From positions 25,059,038 through 25,123,037 of the forward strand of contig CM059577.1 in the NCBI GenBank assembly GCA_030386875.1: a stretch of 64,000 bases of DNA. Reading direction: 5' to 3'. Made by a program: the position numbers and the translations under genes. Source of the DNA: Morinoia aosen (Eukaryota; Arthropoda; Malacostraca; Amphipoda; Talitridae). Below, in pieces: positions 12,340-24,054 of the stretch. Position 1 is the first letter of the stretch. Each line of letters begins with the position of its first letter. A model generated the notes under the pieces. The model searched no databases, had not been told where the DNA came from, and saw only the letters and a program-made list of their open reading frames with translations.

Positions 12340-12500
12340 TCATTCTTTGCGTCGATTTGGAAGCCAACGATATCAACATTTTGTGGCGATTTTGACGCCG
12401 ATGACGTAAATTCCTTGTGTTGATTTTGAAGACGATATGGATTCTTTGTGTTGATTTGAAGCCGAATATATTGATTCTTCGTTTCGATTTCCATGAACGT
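12340..12500. repeat. Tandem repeat, unit about 33-35 bp
   Basis: Four to five diverged copies with core 'gattttgaagccgat' followed by 'attctttgtgt'. The minus strand reads repetitively as IDAKN/INTKN-type peptides, which is a repeat artefact. Confidence 0.6.
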
Positions 12501-13039
12501 GGCTTCATGCATCAACTGTACAGCATTCTGTAAGACATCACTCTCGCACTCTCTACTCATCAGGGTCAACCATAAGAAAGTTTCCTATTTTTCAAAAACT
12601 TATCACTGCGAATTGCACTTCGTTCCGAATCGCTGTAAAAATGTATCATTGCTACGCCATTATTGCTTATGAGTTTATAATTAAATAAATTTCACTTTAT
12701 ATATACAAAAACTAAATTCTTCACCCTCGACCCTTAACAATGTAATTGACAAAAGAGGAGCGGCGACTATTCTTGGTAACAACTTTCAATGATGTCAAAA
12801 ATGTCGCAGAAGTCGTTTAACAATTTCAAGACCAGTTTCAGGGCAGAAGTGTAAGCAAACTTACTGTGACAAACACCGATGCAAAATTGTATACGCACGG
12901 AATAATGCTCAATAGAAACAAGGGGAATTCCGGAAAACGTTTCACATGAAGAATCCCCGAAATTTCGAAATGGTACGCAACCAAATAGAAGAGAATGAAA
13001 AGTTTTCAAGCCGACTACATGGAACAAATTTATTTAGGT

Positions 13040-13745
13040 CAGCGATTCGTGGAATTATTGAGAGATAATTTTGTTTACTTTCCTTACAAACCTAGGATTT
13101 ACCAGGAATTGTTAGGAAGGATCCCGAAAGTAGAACAACGTTCGGCGGATGATTTCTGGAAAGACATGGAAGATTTTTAAAAACCCTCGTTCTATCAGAT
13201 GAGTCGGCTTTCCATTTGAAGGGTGTTGGTACTCGTCAAAATAATAGATCATACTTGCCTTACAAATAGCCACTATAAATTTTATTCAAAAAAATAATCT
13301 CCTGGGAACAAATTTCTATTGGATTGGGCTCTCTGGGTATGTGCTCGCTTTCGGACCAATTTTCAACAAAGGGAATTCGAATGGCGATAAACGCCAGACA
13401 TGCTTAATGAAGAAATTATTCCATGGCTGCAGGCTGGTCACGGACATAGATTCGACATAGATTTGACAGAGTGTGGTCGATGCGAGACGGAGCTCTATGC
13501 CAAAGAAGTATTCGCATGAAGAACATTTTAACAGAAGTTTTTGGAGATCGTGTCATTGGTGTTAGACGTGCGGTAGAGTGGCCCCCCACGTAGTCCCGAT
13601 CTAACTCCGTGCGATTTTTTATTTGGGGTCATTTCACAGATTGAGTTTATAAAACACCTCCAAAAGACCTGTAAGATTTACGTGATCGCATCATTCACAA
13701 TGTCAATGAATTTATAACCAATCCGAAATTATCATAAAATCAATG
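13040..13745 (+). pseudogene. Mariner-like (Tc1/mariner superfamily) transposase remnant
   Basis: Fragments in shifting frames match the order of an insect mariner-type DDE transposase. At 13070-13180 the 'FPYKPRIYQELL' segment resembles the PYKxQLxQEL linker upstream of the catalytic core. At 13192-13268 'LVLSDESAFHLKG' carries the first catalytic Asp, followed by a TRQNNR motif. At 13400-13470 a piece resembles the 'MLNEEIIPWL' region. At 13575-13630 a WPP-SPDLTPCDFF-like block and then IWG mark the end of the core. At 13650-13720 'DLRDRIIHNVNEF' resembles the C-terminal helix. The second Asp block is eroded. Several frameshifts and in-frame stops make it inactive. Terminal inverted repeats were not identified, and the N-terminal DNA-binding half is missing. 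Confidence 0.8.
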
Positions 13746-13749
13746 CTAG

Positions 13750-14525
13750 AAATGTAAGTCCGGTGTCAAAAGTGACTAGAAAACAGCGATGGTCATTGAT
13801 TATAATGGAATCATTATGTACTTGTGATTATGTAAAAACTTAATATTTTGCTATAAAATATCCTTTATTGTTATTTTTCTATTTTTATATTCACTGCTTT
13901 TTACGTAGGTAAAATCCCAGATGGCGTTTTAGAATCACACTCGCATATGAGTGAAAAAATTCATCCTCACTTTGGTTTTTACCTGTGAGTAAACTATGCC
14001 CATAAATACAAAATGAATTTGCCCGACAGAAGTAAAATAAGAAAGCAGTCGAAACGAAACAATGCTGAAGTTTCTATTTCCATTGGTTACGCAGTAATGA
14101 GTATTTGAATAGAGGGAAACTTTTTTGTGGCCCAATCCTAATCATTTTTTGTATTCCGTGCGCCCGTCTGTACTCATCCTTGTGCGTCACTCCATGAATA
14201 ATTATGTAAAGAACTTCAGTGAAGATGTCATGAAATAAAAAAAGGTAGCTAGAAATTTGTGGAAGCATTCCTATTCACGATTCAAATTATTTGCTTGATA
14301 TTCGAACTTATAATGAGCAACGCGTCTAAAGTTCAGAATAAGCAGAATTAAAAAATTAAACAGCTAACTTGAGTTCGAGAAGAAATGTTTTTTAGCGGAG
14401 TAGATACACGGTAAAGAACGTGAGAATGTTATGTTTGGCTTGTTAACACGGCACAAATGAGCACAACAGGTGATGACTGCAAGCTCCCTAGCTTACGTCT
14501 CAGGAGCGACATCGAACATGTGCCC
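13750..14525. other. AT-rich spacer
   Basis: Nothing recognised between the mariner remnant and the 15 bp array. The open frames present are short and AT-driven. Confidence 0.4.
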
Positions 14526-14529
14526 AAAG

Positions 14530-14775
14530 GTTGCTCTGGTTTACAAAGGTTGTTAATAAAATTTGTTTACAAAGGGTGTTTACAATGGTTTTACAAAGGT
14601 TATTTACAATAATTATTTAGAAATGTTATTTACAAAGGCTGATTAGAAAAGCGGTTCGCAAAGGTTATTTACAAATGTTGTTTAGAAAAGTTACTTAGAA
14701 AGATTGTTTACAAAGATCGTCCACAATGGTTGTTTACAAAGGCTAGTTATAAAGGTTGTTTACGAAGGCTTACAA
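14530..14775. repeat. Degenerate 15 bp tandem repeat, about 16 copies
   Basis: The unit is 'tttacaaaggttatt' with many substitutions (tagaaa, caatgg variants). Spacing stays near 15 bp, indicating an old minisatellite. Confidence 0.75.
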
Positions 14776-15143
14776 TAATTTAAATGTTCACAAAGGGTCC
14801 TCCGAAAAACCATTGGCGCTTGGAAAGCACCATTATGATCAAAAAATTTTAGGTAGGTTAAAAAGCACTTCAAATACACACTTTTTTTTACCATACATAC
14901 AAATGAACAGGACTTACAAAAGAATTCGCGAACCTTTGAAAAAACTAGTAATGATTGGATCGTTGGAGATCTGTATCCTTAAAAAAAGCAATGGCCCCGT
15001 TATGGGAAAAACGTGTGAATAGTACCTAGTGAATAATGAAAAAAGCGTGGTATATAGTGAATAGGGCTGCTAATTGCTGAAAAGAGTTTATTAGACAGTA
15101 GAAACTGGAAAGGCTCTGCAAAATAGTTGAAAGGGTCAAGTAG

Positions 15144-15176
15144 TACTAGACTATTAGTAGTACTAATAGTCTAGTA
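15144..15176. repeat. Perfect 14 bp palindromic hairpin
   Basis: Arms 'tactagactattag' (15144-15157) and 'ctaatagtctagta' (15163-15176) are exact reverse complements around a 5-base loop. It sits in a degenerate 'gtaaatagtgaaaagg' repeat that extends over about 15040-15240. Confidence 0.85.
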
Positions 15177-15239
15177 AATGGTTGATAGGGTCAAATAAAT
15201 AGAGGAAAAGGCGTAGTAAATAAAGAAAAGGATCTTGTA

Positions 15240-16785
15240 AAGAGTGAAAAGAATCAGCATGAAACTTCAAAATTTCGCGATAAAAATTTACACCACTTCA
15301 GGTGTGTTTTCATTCAGGAAATTAGAAGAAAAGCTTTAATACAAAATAATAAAATGCAGCAAGATAATTATAAGTCTTACATAGGTAAAGAGATAAAAGA
15401 GCCTCGCCTGTTGAGTGCCTGTCGTTAATTAAACGGTTAAGATTATTTTCGAAAACTCGTTCACAGGTGTGAATGCGTGCCATAATCTGGCGGGTAATTC
15501 GAGAGTAAGGATTATTGCCCGCCAAATTATAATGAATGTGCAAATTATATAAACGTTAGTGGCGCATAACGTTAACTGAAAATCTTACGCAACGTTAGCA
15601 CTTTTACTTCAGGCGATTGGGCTTACACACTAGAGAATTAAAAAGTAAACTGGACAACCTAAATAAAAAGAGCTCTCGACCTACAAGCAAAGCCATAAAG
15701 TATTGTACCGTCGTTTATCTAGAATGTCTTTTGAAATAAGCAAGCACTTTCGTAGCAAAATCCCGCTTAACACCAAGAAATGAAGACAATTCTGAGAAGT
15801 TAATCATATTCATCACGAAACTTTTCCTGAATCCAATTACATCATAAGCTCAGTAAAAAAATCATTACATCTCTGAAATAAAAATTTAAATGGGGGTGAA
15901 TAAAAGCACTAAAATATAAATTTCAATAAAAATAAAATTAGGCATGTTTATTATAGAGGGGGTTATCTACATAGATTATTTGCAGAAGACCCGAACTGTG
16001 CCTGTTATTCAGGTCGGGGTTTCGCTTGAAAATGTATAAAAATACTAGAATCCTTACTTCGTTCAGAATTTGTAGTAGAACAATAATAAATATGTCCATT
16101 GTGTATTGGTGCAGAATTTGTACTGGGATATGCTGTATGAAAGTCTCACGTGTGGCATGTTCTCTGAGAATATAGATAGTAAACACAAAACGGATCTACG
16201 AGACACAATGACCTGTGCGAGATTTGTAACTCATAGTACCCTTAAGCTTTGTGAGTACTCTTTATTTTTTCACCGCAGTTTCAATCGTCGTTTACCCGTG
16301 AATTTAAATTTAAATTGCAGTTTGATGTATCATCCTTGCACAGCCAATGTGGCTGTGGAAAGATGCAATTCTTCTGAGCAATGCAGTAATTGCAAGACCG
16401 AAGAATTGCACAAGCATCACACTAGTTGATTATTCGAATCCAAATAAACTTCCACAGAATCTTAGCTGGCCGAAGCTTTGTGCGTTCCGTGCGACACTTA
16501 GAGAGGATAAAATTAATTCAATGAACAATAATTTCACAGCAAAAATCTTACATTATCGAGATAATCAGTATCGTAGTTCTATGGATGCGATAATTAGACA
16601 AAATACGTTGCGTCGAGTATTTTCATCCATGGCTTCTATTACCCTTCACATAATAAGAGATTCAACTTCTAAAAAAAAAAGGGTCCAACCTTCTATCCCA
16701 TTCTGGGGCTAAATTGTTTAAATTTCATATTGTTATCATTTTCAGCCATTAAATTCACCCAGATGTTTTTGAAGGGTCAATGAGT
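15240..16785. other. Unassigned stretch with two overlapping open frames
   Basis: Plus-strand frames at 16106-16429 (107 codons) and 16347-16712 (121 codons) overlap in different phases. Neither has a recognisable domain or splice context. A frameshifted old gene fragment cannot be excluded. The rest is AT-rich spacer. Confidence 0.3.
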
Positions 16786-16789
16786 TTCG

Positions 16790-16900
16790 GTAACGATAGG
16801 TTAAGATAGGTTAGGGTAGGTTAAGTTGATTTAGGTTAGGATAGATTAGTGTAGGTAAGGTTACGATAGAATAGATTATGCTAGGGTAGGATCTGTTTGG
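16790..16900. repeat. Degenerate 'ggttaggata' repeat
   Basis: About ten copies of a 10-11 bp unit built on 'ggttagg'. It resembles the arthropod TTAGG telomere motif but is too irregular to be a telomeric tract. Confidence 0.6.
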
Positions 16901-16919
16901 TCAGGCTATGTTAAAAAAA

Positions 16920-19030
16920 TCGGGAAAAATTCATCATTTGTTTCAAAATGCAGATACGTAACGTAACGAAAAGATTACATTTCTTTTCTCTTCTTCTATT
17001 AGAGATTCAACTCTCTACTTATTTTTTGTGACTTATGATTGTTGGGTGTTGAGCAAGTGCTGAAACTGATTTCCAATATAAATTTATAATTATAACAGTG
17101 TTCAAATCACTTTATATTTTGGCAAAAGTTCTTACAAATCAAGGCATGCCCTATTTGTAGTCTTCGGTAATCTTGCAGGCATTGATATTATTTACATTCC
17201 TGCTCCCCAATATCACTCAGTTTGTTGCTAGCCTGCTTTATCAAACATCTTCATGTAAACTAGATTCTTGAATACAACCTAATCTTTGTTAATTTCAATC
17301 GAAATATACCATATATTAATTTTGATAGAATTTTTTCAATTTATTGAAATTCATTACCCGAACGTAAAAGCAAAGGAATAATCAAGCAGCTTATATGGAA
17401 ATAATTAGAGAAAAATTTGAAAAACATTTAGGTTAAGTGCTTCCTGCTTAGCTTTAAAAAGAACATCAATTAAATTTCAAATGAATCGCTTTTGGCGGAG
17501 GGGGAGGGGAGAATTATTTCAAGAGTAACTAGAAATTTCGCAATAAATTATGTTACTTACACTGTTTCATTACCACCAATTGAACATTAACATGTAATCC
17601 TAATAATAATGAAACATTTACTTCACTCTTTTCCCAAATAATAATAACATTTTGCCTGCCGATAATCATTTCTAGCAGCTCTAGGAGATTATATAAACAA
17701 CCGATTGTATAAACTTAAATAAATTTCATAGAAAATTCGCTGTTTTTCTTTCCTTTTTACAGCCATTCATCTTTGACGCAACACCTTGTTTCCGTTTATT
17801 CAATAAATACACTTGAATTCTACTCCTATGTAATTTTTCTTTTATATTCGATTAAGAACACGTCTCTTCTTTCCTTCTTAGTTTAAAGTGCATACTCATT
17901 CTGCTCACTTTAATGTGTCAGATGTCAAAAATAAACATCTGACATTTCTGCAATTTAACTGATCTCGATGCTTGTATTTTGATACTGTATCTATCTTTTT
18001 GTCTAATTACAGTTGTGTCATCATTATAACTCATTTTACTCTGAAATTTCGTTCTACTATACTATACGTAGGACTTATTAAATTTCCATTTATCCCACTT
18101 TTAGATCTACTTTAACGCAATGATGGTCTAAACGCTTCTCAGCCTAGCCTCTGAACGTTTGCTTCACGCACCACATACCAGCGCACTAATGACAAGCGTG
18201 TAATACCGCCTTTATTGCAGCGTCAATAAGCGTCCCCTTCTCCCGTTCGTGTTGATTAAAGTAGTCCTCCAATGGTGAACACGAGTTTAATAAAATGAGC
18301 TTCCTCTGAATAGACTCTTTAAAAATAACTGTCTTAAATTCTCACAGAACGAAAGTTTTCTTTTTTGATATTTATTCCCTTTGCTTTGAAATGAGAATTT
18401 TCTCTAACGCTACGGAACTCATCTTGGACTTTTTTGCTTCAGCTCACTTCAATTTGTAAATGTGGCAAGCACAGTTAGCACATAACACAGATTTCTGAAG
18501 GGAAAATAATCTTAATATGATGCATTTAGCATCGCCAACTTGGTTCTTTGTGAGATCATTTATTTTCTGCAAATGAATATAAATGAATGTCTCCCTTATG
18601 AGTACCTAAAAAAAAGTTATTACCCCTGTAGCTTCACACGAAAGTGACAATATTTTTGTACATTTTGGCTTTTCGCTTTGCGTACCTCACTTCTTTACAG
18701 TACACTCCAACTATGATGCGACGGAAATTAGTTTCTTTACCTCAACATGCACATTTGACAGGCATCTTGTATACCTGTTTTCAAGTCCTCCTGAACTTTA
18801 TGTCTTGAGATCAAATTTTCGATATTTTAGAGTAAATCGTTTCCAGGGTGCAACCCAAAAGATTTCGATGAAAGATCAAAGAATTTATGCGCTCTTGAAG
18901 TATTTTCCGATGAGTTCTGAATGCGATTTTCAAGAGGATCATCGAAATTGCTGTCTAAAACAAAGATCGGCTAAAATTTGGAATTTTTTGATGAAAATAA
19001 AACCTGAATGTAGTTATTTTGACTAACTAA
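16920..19030. other. AT-rich single-copy-looking spacer
   Basis: About 2.1 kb with no array, no transposon end and no convincing coding frame. The 73-codon frame at 18805-19026 has no family resemblance. Confidence 0.45.
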
Positions 19031-19034
19031 GCGT

Positions 19035-19250
19035 GTCCCAGAAGCCGTTGCAATTAAGATGAACTCGTATCCTAGAAACTAGAACCCTTATATCCTCGCT
19101 GGCCTCCTAGACGCTAAAATGTTGTTACTTGTCTCCTGTGAGCTAAAACAATACAGACTCAAGCCTAGATAACATGATGCCTCAAATTTATTTCCTGTGT
19201 ACCAAAATTTCTCCTCGTGATGATGATATACTGGTGAGTTGAATCCTAGG
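19035..19250. repeat. Degenerate 'cctaga-gctaaa' repeat
   Basis: Loose repeats of 'cctagatgctaaaatgttgttac'-type sequence with about 30-35 bp spacing. Related copies resume at about 19500-19690 after the Helitron fragment, so the fragment appears inserted into this repeat. Confidence 0.4.
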
Positions 19251-19257
19251 TGCTAAG

Positions 19258-19430
19258 TCTATACTACAATAAGATCCGCGTCCGTCCGTCGGTCCGTCTG
19301 TGTGGCACACCCACCAGCCGAAAGTGTGAGATGAGCGTACTTGTGATACAAGCTTCATCAACTCTACAATATTCAGCGCCTTAACTAAGCCAGCAGATTG
19401 GGAGCCGGAATGAATATCACGTGTATTGTT
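19258..19430 (+). mobile_element. Helitron 5' end fragment with an empty TTAA site
   Basis: Starts 'TCTATACTACAATAAGATCC', then the family's 'gcgtccgtccgtc' block. Over about 19270-19425 it matches the reverse complement of 42470-43750 outside the inserted TTAA element there. The TTAA at 19381-19384 is intact and uninterrupted. In the other copy the same TTAA (43644-43647) is filled by a 1.1 kb element. The base before TC is G rather than the usual A. No CTAG terminus was identified, so the copy is probably truncated. Confidence 0.6.
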
Positions 19431-19699
19431 ATGAAATAGGAACGTGTGACATGTGATTTGTCGAACATTATTGTACATTTTTGACGGGTCGTGTGCACTC
19501 GTTTCTAATAAATTGGGTCGTGACCGCTAAGACATTACTTCTCGCACCTGGCACTGTTAAACATTGCTAATTGTACCCTAGAAGATGATATACTGTTGAT
19601 TTGAATCTTAAATATTGAAATTTTTGTAACTGGTGAAATGCTGGTGCTCTCTTGACATTGAAATTCTGCTACTTGCACTCTCTTACCAATCGTCCGAAC

Positions 19700-20075
19700 A
19701 CGTATCACTCTCTCGGAGCCAAGTCCCGAATTATTCGAAGCTTTTGATTAATCAATCGGCATTTCTATTGACTATGATGAATTATATTGGTTCACCATAA
19801 TATAAACCTTCCATTTTTAAACAGCATTTTCGGAAAGACTTAATTTAAAAAAATGAAAGCATTGAATTACAGAGTATTTCTAGCCTGCAAACCAGAGCTA
19901 GTTTTTTATTATTCGTGATACCATGACAGTAATGAACTGTTGTCCTAAACTGCAATTTGCTGTAAAATTATTATTCTGAAATCGTCGCTCTCCTTTCTTT
20001 CATCCGTTCATAGTCTGACTGAAAGCTATGAAAGAATAAAAATAAAACGTTGCGAATTAGTGCCTTCAAATGTCA
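19700..20075. other. AT-rich spacer
   Basis: Nothing recognised. Confidence 0.4.
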
Positions 20076-20077
20076 CA

Positions 20078-20335
20078 GCTCTCCTACCTCCCTCTTTGCT
20101 AAACCTGCACCCCCACGCTCACCGTGCTTCTGCTCTAGCGAAGGAAATATTCTGGGGTTAGAAATGAAAAAGTTCAATTCTTCATAGTCGAATAACGTTA
20201 ATAATAGGCATACTTTTGATAGCGTCTTTGAATAATTATTAGAGAAGCATTTCTAGAAAAACGAAGAGGGAAGGTTCTTTTGGAACACGTGCGCTGGTTA
20301 GAATGAGTTTTAGAAGAAGTTTGGCTAATTAACTG
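20078..20335. repeat. Dispersed duplicate B (partner at 10890-11165)
   Basis: Aligns with 10890-11165 in the same orientation. The part equivalent to the putative exon 10889-10963 keeps an acceptor-like 'ctag' but has in-frame stops on the minus strand. It is therefore a decayed exon copy or an old dispersed repeat. The stretch from 20340 to 20870 shows nothing else recognisable. Confidence 0.6.
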
Positions 20336-20874
20336 CTTGGTCTGGGAAATTCCTTATTTTTTAATTCTTTTTCTTCTATCCGACGTTTTGATGGCACGAG
20401 TGTGAAAGTTATCCGATTAATTTTTGTGAATTAAATATTTCCGTAGTCCGTCATTCCAGAAGGCTCGCAGTAGAACGGTTGGGTATATCCTCCGTTGAGT
20501 TGAGTTAAATTAGTCTTTTCTGGCCCTGTGAGGCAATTTTCTCCGTTGGGTATGGGAGAAAAATTCAAAGCACAATACTCCACTCTGCCCAGATGTCTGA
20601 AATGGGTACCTGTCCTGACCGGAGGAAAGCGTCATGGCGTCCTGGTGTTAGTTATAAGGCATTTGAAAAACCAATGTACAAGGTGATATGTATCAGGCTT
20701 GATTGAAAATAAAGCGTCCTTAGATGCTGATGCTTGTTTTTGTTTTTTTCTCGAGATTTTGTACGGTTTGAAATGGAAGATTAAGATTATTTGCTCTCTT
20801 AATTTGCTCTGATCAGATGAACCTTCCACTTTCCCTGCGCTAATCAGTGAGCCTCACTCGAACTTTCCCGTCCT

Positions 20875-21065
20875 CTTTGATAGGGTTGAACTTTCCAACT
20901 CAACTTCTTCCCATTCATCTTTGGATAGGATTACCATCTAATTAAAGTTAAACTTTTACTCCTTCTTATTTTGGAGGGTTGAACTTTCTAACTCAACCTC
21001 AACCTCTTAACCCTCCTCTTAGTTTAACTTAACCTTCTAATTTAACTTCTTAATATTGCTACTCT
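20875..21065. repeat. Degenerate 'ttgaactttccaactcaac' repeat
   Basis: Several loosely conserved copies of a 'gaacttt-aactcaac' motif; too diverged to define a unit length. From 21070 to 21560 no gene or repeat was recognised. Confidence 0.4.
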
Positions 21066-21565
21066 GAACAATGGGAGGTACCAAACATCTTAGATAAGTA
21101 GAGCGCTAATAATTTGCCTGATGGTCGGGGAAAGTCAGTGACTTGTACGGGATGTTCTTAAAAATGTGCCCACTCTTTGACTACCCAGTGATGACGTAAT
21201 GGACATATAGGCGTTTATGGACAAAGGGACAATTCTAATGAGCTAACTCAAATAAAAGAACTTTGGAAGTTAAGTGTCATGAAAGATATCCCAGTTCCAC
21301 CTGAAACAAAAAAAAAATGCTCGAGTTATCGTCAGTCGAAGGATGAGTACATACATTCGTGACCTGTATTTACTGCCTAGGTGTTTAGCGCGCATAAGAG
21401 CTACAGTCACCTCCAGTAAGTGTGCAAAGTCTCACTCTTTCTATCTCAGTCACTGCCAAAACGAAGGACTTCTGATCGAGCGCTAGGACCAGCCCTTTTT
21501 CTAGGACCATCAACGGTTTTTATTTATTTTTTGCCCGTGCCATGAGGGCTCCATCATCTCCACCT

Positions 21566-21690
21566 GTGCTGTTGTTGCTGTGTCATTTGCTGTTGTTGCT
21601 GTGTCATTTGCTGTTGTTGCTGTGTCATTTGCTGTTGATGCTGTATCATTTGCTGTTGTTACTGTATCATTTGTTGTTGTTGCTGTTGCT
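21566..21690. repeat. 21 bp tandem repeat, about 6 copies
   Basis: Units of 'ctgttgttgctgtgtcattt'-type sequence at an exact 21 bp period. The minus strand reads as a 7-residue repeat (ATTANDT) within a 73-codon frame at 21510-21731, and the plus strand reads as SFAVVAV. The period divisible by three allows a coding repeat, but no splice sites or family support it. Confidence 0.8.
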
Positions 21691-21799
21691 GTCTCATCTA
21701 ACCCAGCGCCTACTTGCGCTCTAATATCCACTTCGCTGCCCCACCAGCAGCTGCCCGCACGCCTGAAGCCGAGAAAATCTCCACTAGTTAACTATTAGC

Positions 21800-22930
21800 C
21801 TTCTCAAGCGTCCCCGTTGGTATTTAGCTGTCGTAGATGAAAAGAATCTCATCTGTTTTTTCTTAACCCAAGGCGTTTTTTGCAGGGTTAATCGAACGGA
21901 GCTCGCTTTCGTGTTTAAACTTAATCACGAGTGGCTGTATTTTATAAAAAAAAAATAAAACATAATGAATTTAATATCATACTGATAACTTAGGTTTCTT
22001 TCTTTTAGTGCTATCATGTTGGGCCGCTGGGAAAAAACTGTTCGCATGATGGATTATGTTGGATTTTGATGTTGGATTTTTTCTTTATGATGGATTTTTT
22101 TCATGAACGAATTTAGAAAATTTTTTGGCTCCGGTTCTTATTAGGTTTTACTTGTATTATGTGGTTTAAATATATTCATTGCACTTAAATACTGTTGTAC
22201 CTGCACCACCAAAAATAATGGGTGTTATTACGTCGCAGCTACAATTCATACTGGAAAACCCTCTTTGGATAAACTATTCCACCGTTTGTCCTTTCTATTT
22301 GCGATTCATTCATTTTTTGTAAAAATAGTTTTTTTAAATTACAAACCAAGCAGAAGACTATACGATTCCAATGCAGAAACTTGCAGTCATTACGCGGAGG
22401 TGAGGCATTCAATTCACTGAGGCGCATAGCGACGAACGCACCACGCCAGCACCGAACTCATGCCTTAATGTTATGATGCAAAGACGTAAGTAAATGTGAG
22501 CTGATCCTCATTATTGAGTTCAAGCAAGGAGTTCAAACTGCTTACTTTACTATAAGAGAAGTCTCATCGTGCGAGTATTTGCATCGTTTCACCTTCGCAT
22601 GATTAAAAATCTCAATGCTGGAAAACCCTTTTCATTTTTTAACCTTTGCATGATTAAAAACTGAATATTTAAAAATCCTTTGCATTTTTTCACGACCTTT
22701 ACCTAAACATGCACAAAGTAAATGTATTTATGAAACTCTTAAGTAGCTTTGAAGAAACCCTGACTTAGCACGCATTAATTCTTCAAAACAAACAACAAGT
22801 CCCACGTTTGAGTCGTGACGTACACACGCTCTGATACGAAAATTATTTTACGCAGACACGATTGTTCTTTGAATGTATCGCATTGCTGGCACAATTTAAT
22901 TTGCTTCAAGGCTCACTAAGAGTTGTGAAG
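21800..22930. other. AT-rich spacer
   Basis: No array, transposon terminus or convincing coding frame recognised. Confidence 0.4.
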
Positions 22931-22937
22931 GAGACAA

Positions 22938-23185
22938 TCAGGACACAGTCAAGGACGCAGTCAAGGACACAATCAAGGACACAGTCAAGGACGCAGTCTA
23001 GGACACAGTCAAGGACACAGTCAAGGACGCAGTCTAGAACACAGTCAAGGACACAGTCAAGGACACTGTCAAGGACGCAGTATAGGATACAGTCAAGGAC
23101 ACAGTCAAGGACGCAGTCTAGGATGCAGTCGAGGACACAGTCAAGAGCATAGTCAAAAATACAGTCAAGGAGACAGTCAAGGAAA
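22938..23185. repeat. 12 bp tandem repeat, about 20 copies
   Basis: Unit 'acagtcaaggac' with gcag and tcta variants. The plus strand reads as the tetrapeptide RTQS within a 96-codon frame (22862-23152). The minus strand reads DCVL within a 137-codon frame. The period is divisible by three, so both strands appear coding-like without any other support. Confidence 0.9.
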
Positions 23186-23189
23186 CAGC

Positions 23190-23755
23190 GTATCAAAAAA
23201 TATTCATGAAAACAGAAAAAGGCCAAAAAAAGGAAAATAGTGGGAAAATAGCCAAGAGACAATCCTACTATGCCATGGAAACAGCCGCACAAATAGCAAA
23301 GAATAAGCCGTGGAGACATTGGTATAAATAATCAAGAAACAGCCGAAGAAATACCTGAAGAATAACCGTAGAAACACCCCAGAAGCAGTCAAAAAACATA
23401 CGTAGAAATTTCACAGAAACAGCAGTTGAAACAGACGTAGCCCAAATATTCAAGAAACTACAGTCGAAACAGCCGTAAAAATATCCGAGAAAACCCACCT
23501 AAAAACAGCCGTAGAAATTTCCAATCAACAGCTGTAGAAACAGCGAAGGAAAATCCAGGAAAAAAACTGCAAAAGCAGCCATAAATATATTCAAGAAAAC
23601 AGCTGTAGAAATAGCAAAAACAGTCGTAGAAACAACCGTAAAAATTTCGATGAAACAGCCGCAGAAAGGGTAAAAAAGTCATCAAAATGGGCAAAAAGCT
23701 GTAGCAGAAATAGCCGCGAAACAGCCGCAGAAACAGTCCTACAATCTGCCGCTTG
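23190..23755. repeat. Degenerate 'aaacagccgtagaaata' repeat
   Basis: About 20 diverged copies of a motif 'cagccgtagaaa' with irregular spacing, continuous with the 12 bp array. It is probably an older, decayed extension of related sequence. Confidence 0.6.
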
Positions 23756-24054
23756 ACCTCAGAAGAAGAAGGTTTGCTCGGCATTTCCTGCTTGCAATAA
23801 CGATAAATTTTATGTCATTTATTCTGGGGCCTCCCATACTGACCTCACCCTTATCTCCTACCCTTATCTCCTACCTCTGCCTTTCTTCCTGAGTACATAG
23901 TTATATACAGAGCATATACATGGATATACATAGATGCATATATAGGCATATATGTAAATGTACATACACATGGATGAAAATTGAGGCTTCTTGACAGAGT
24001 GTAGCGCTGCTTTAGGACTTAGAGTCTTTTATTGAATTGAGTTTGAATTTTTGT

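Noticed and set aside
16106-16712. Two overlapping plus-strand frames as a frameshifted gene
   Set aside because: No motif, no homologous order of domains and no splice sites could be pointed to.
22862-23152. Arg/Gln/Ser-Thr repeat protein (RTQS)n
   Set aside because: A 12 bp array gives an in-frame period on both strands. No other coding evidence is present.
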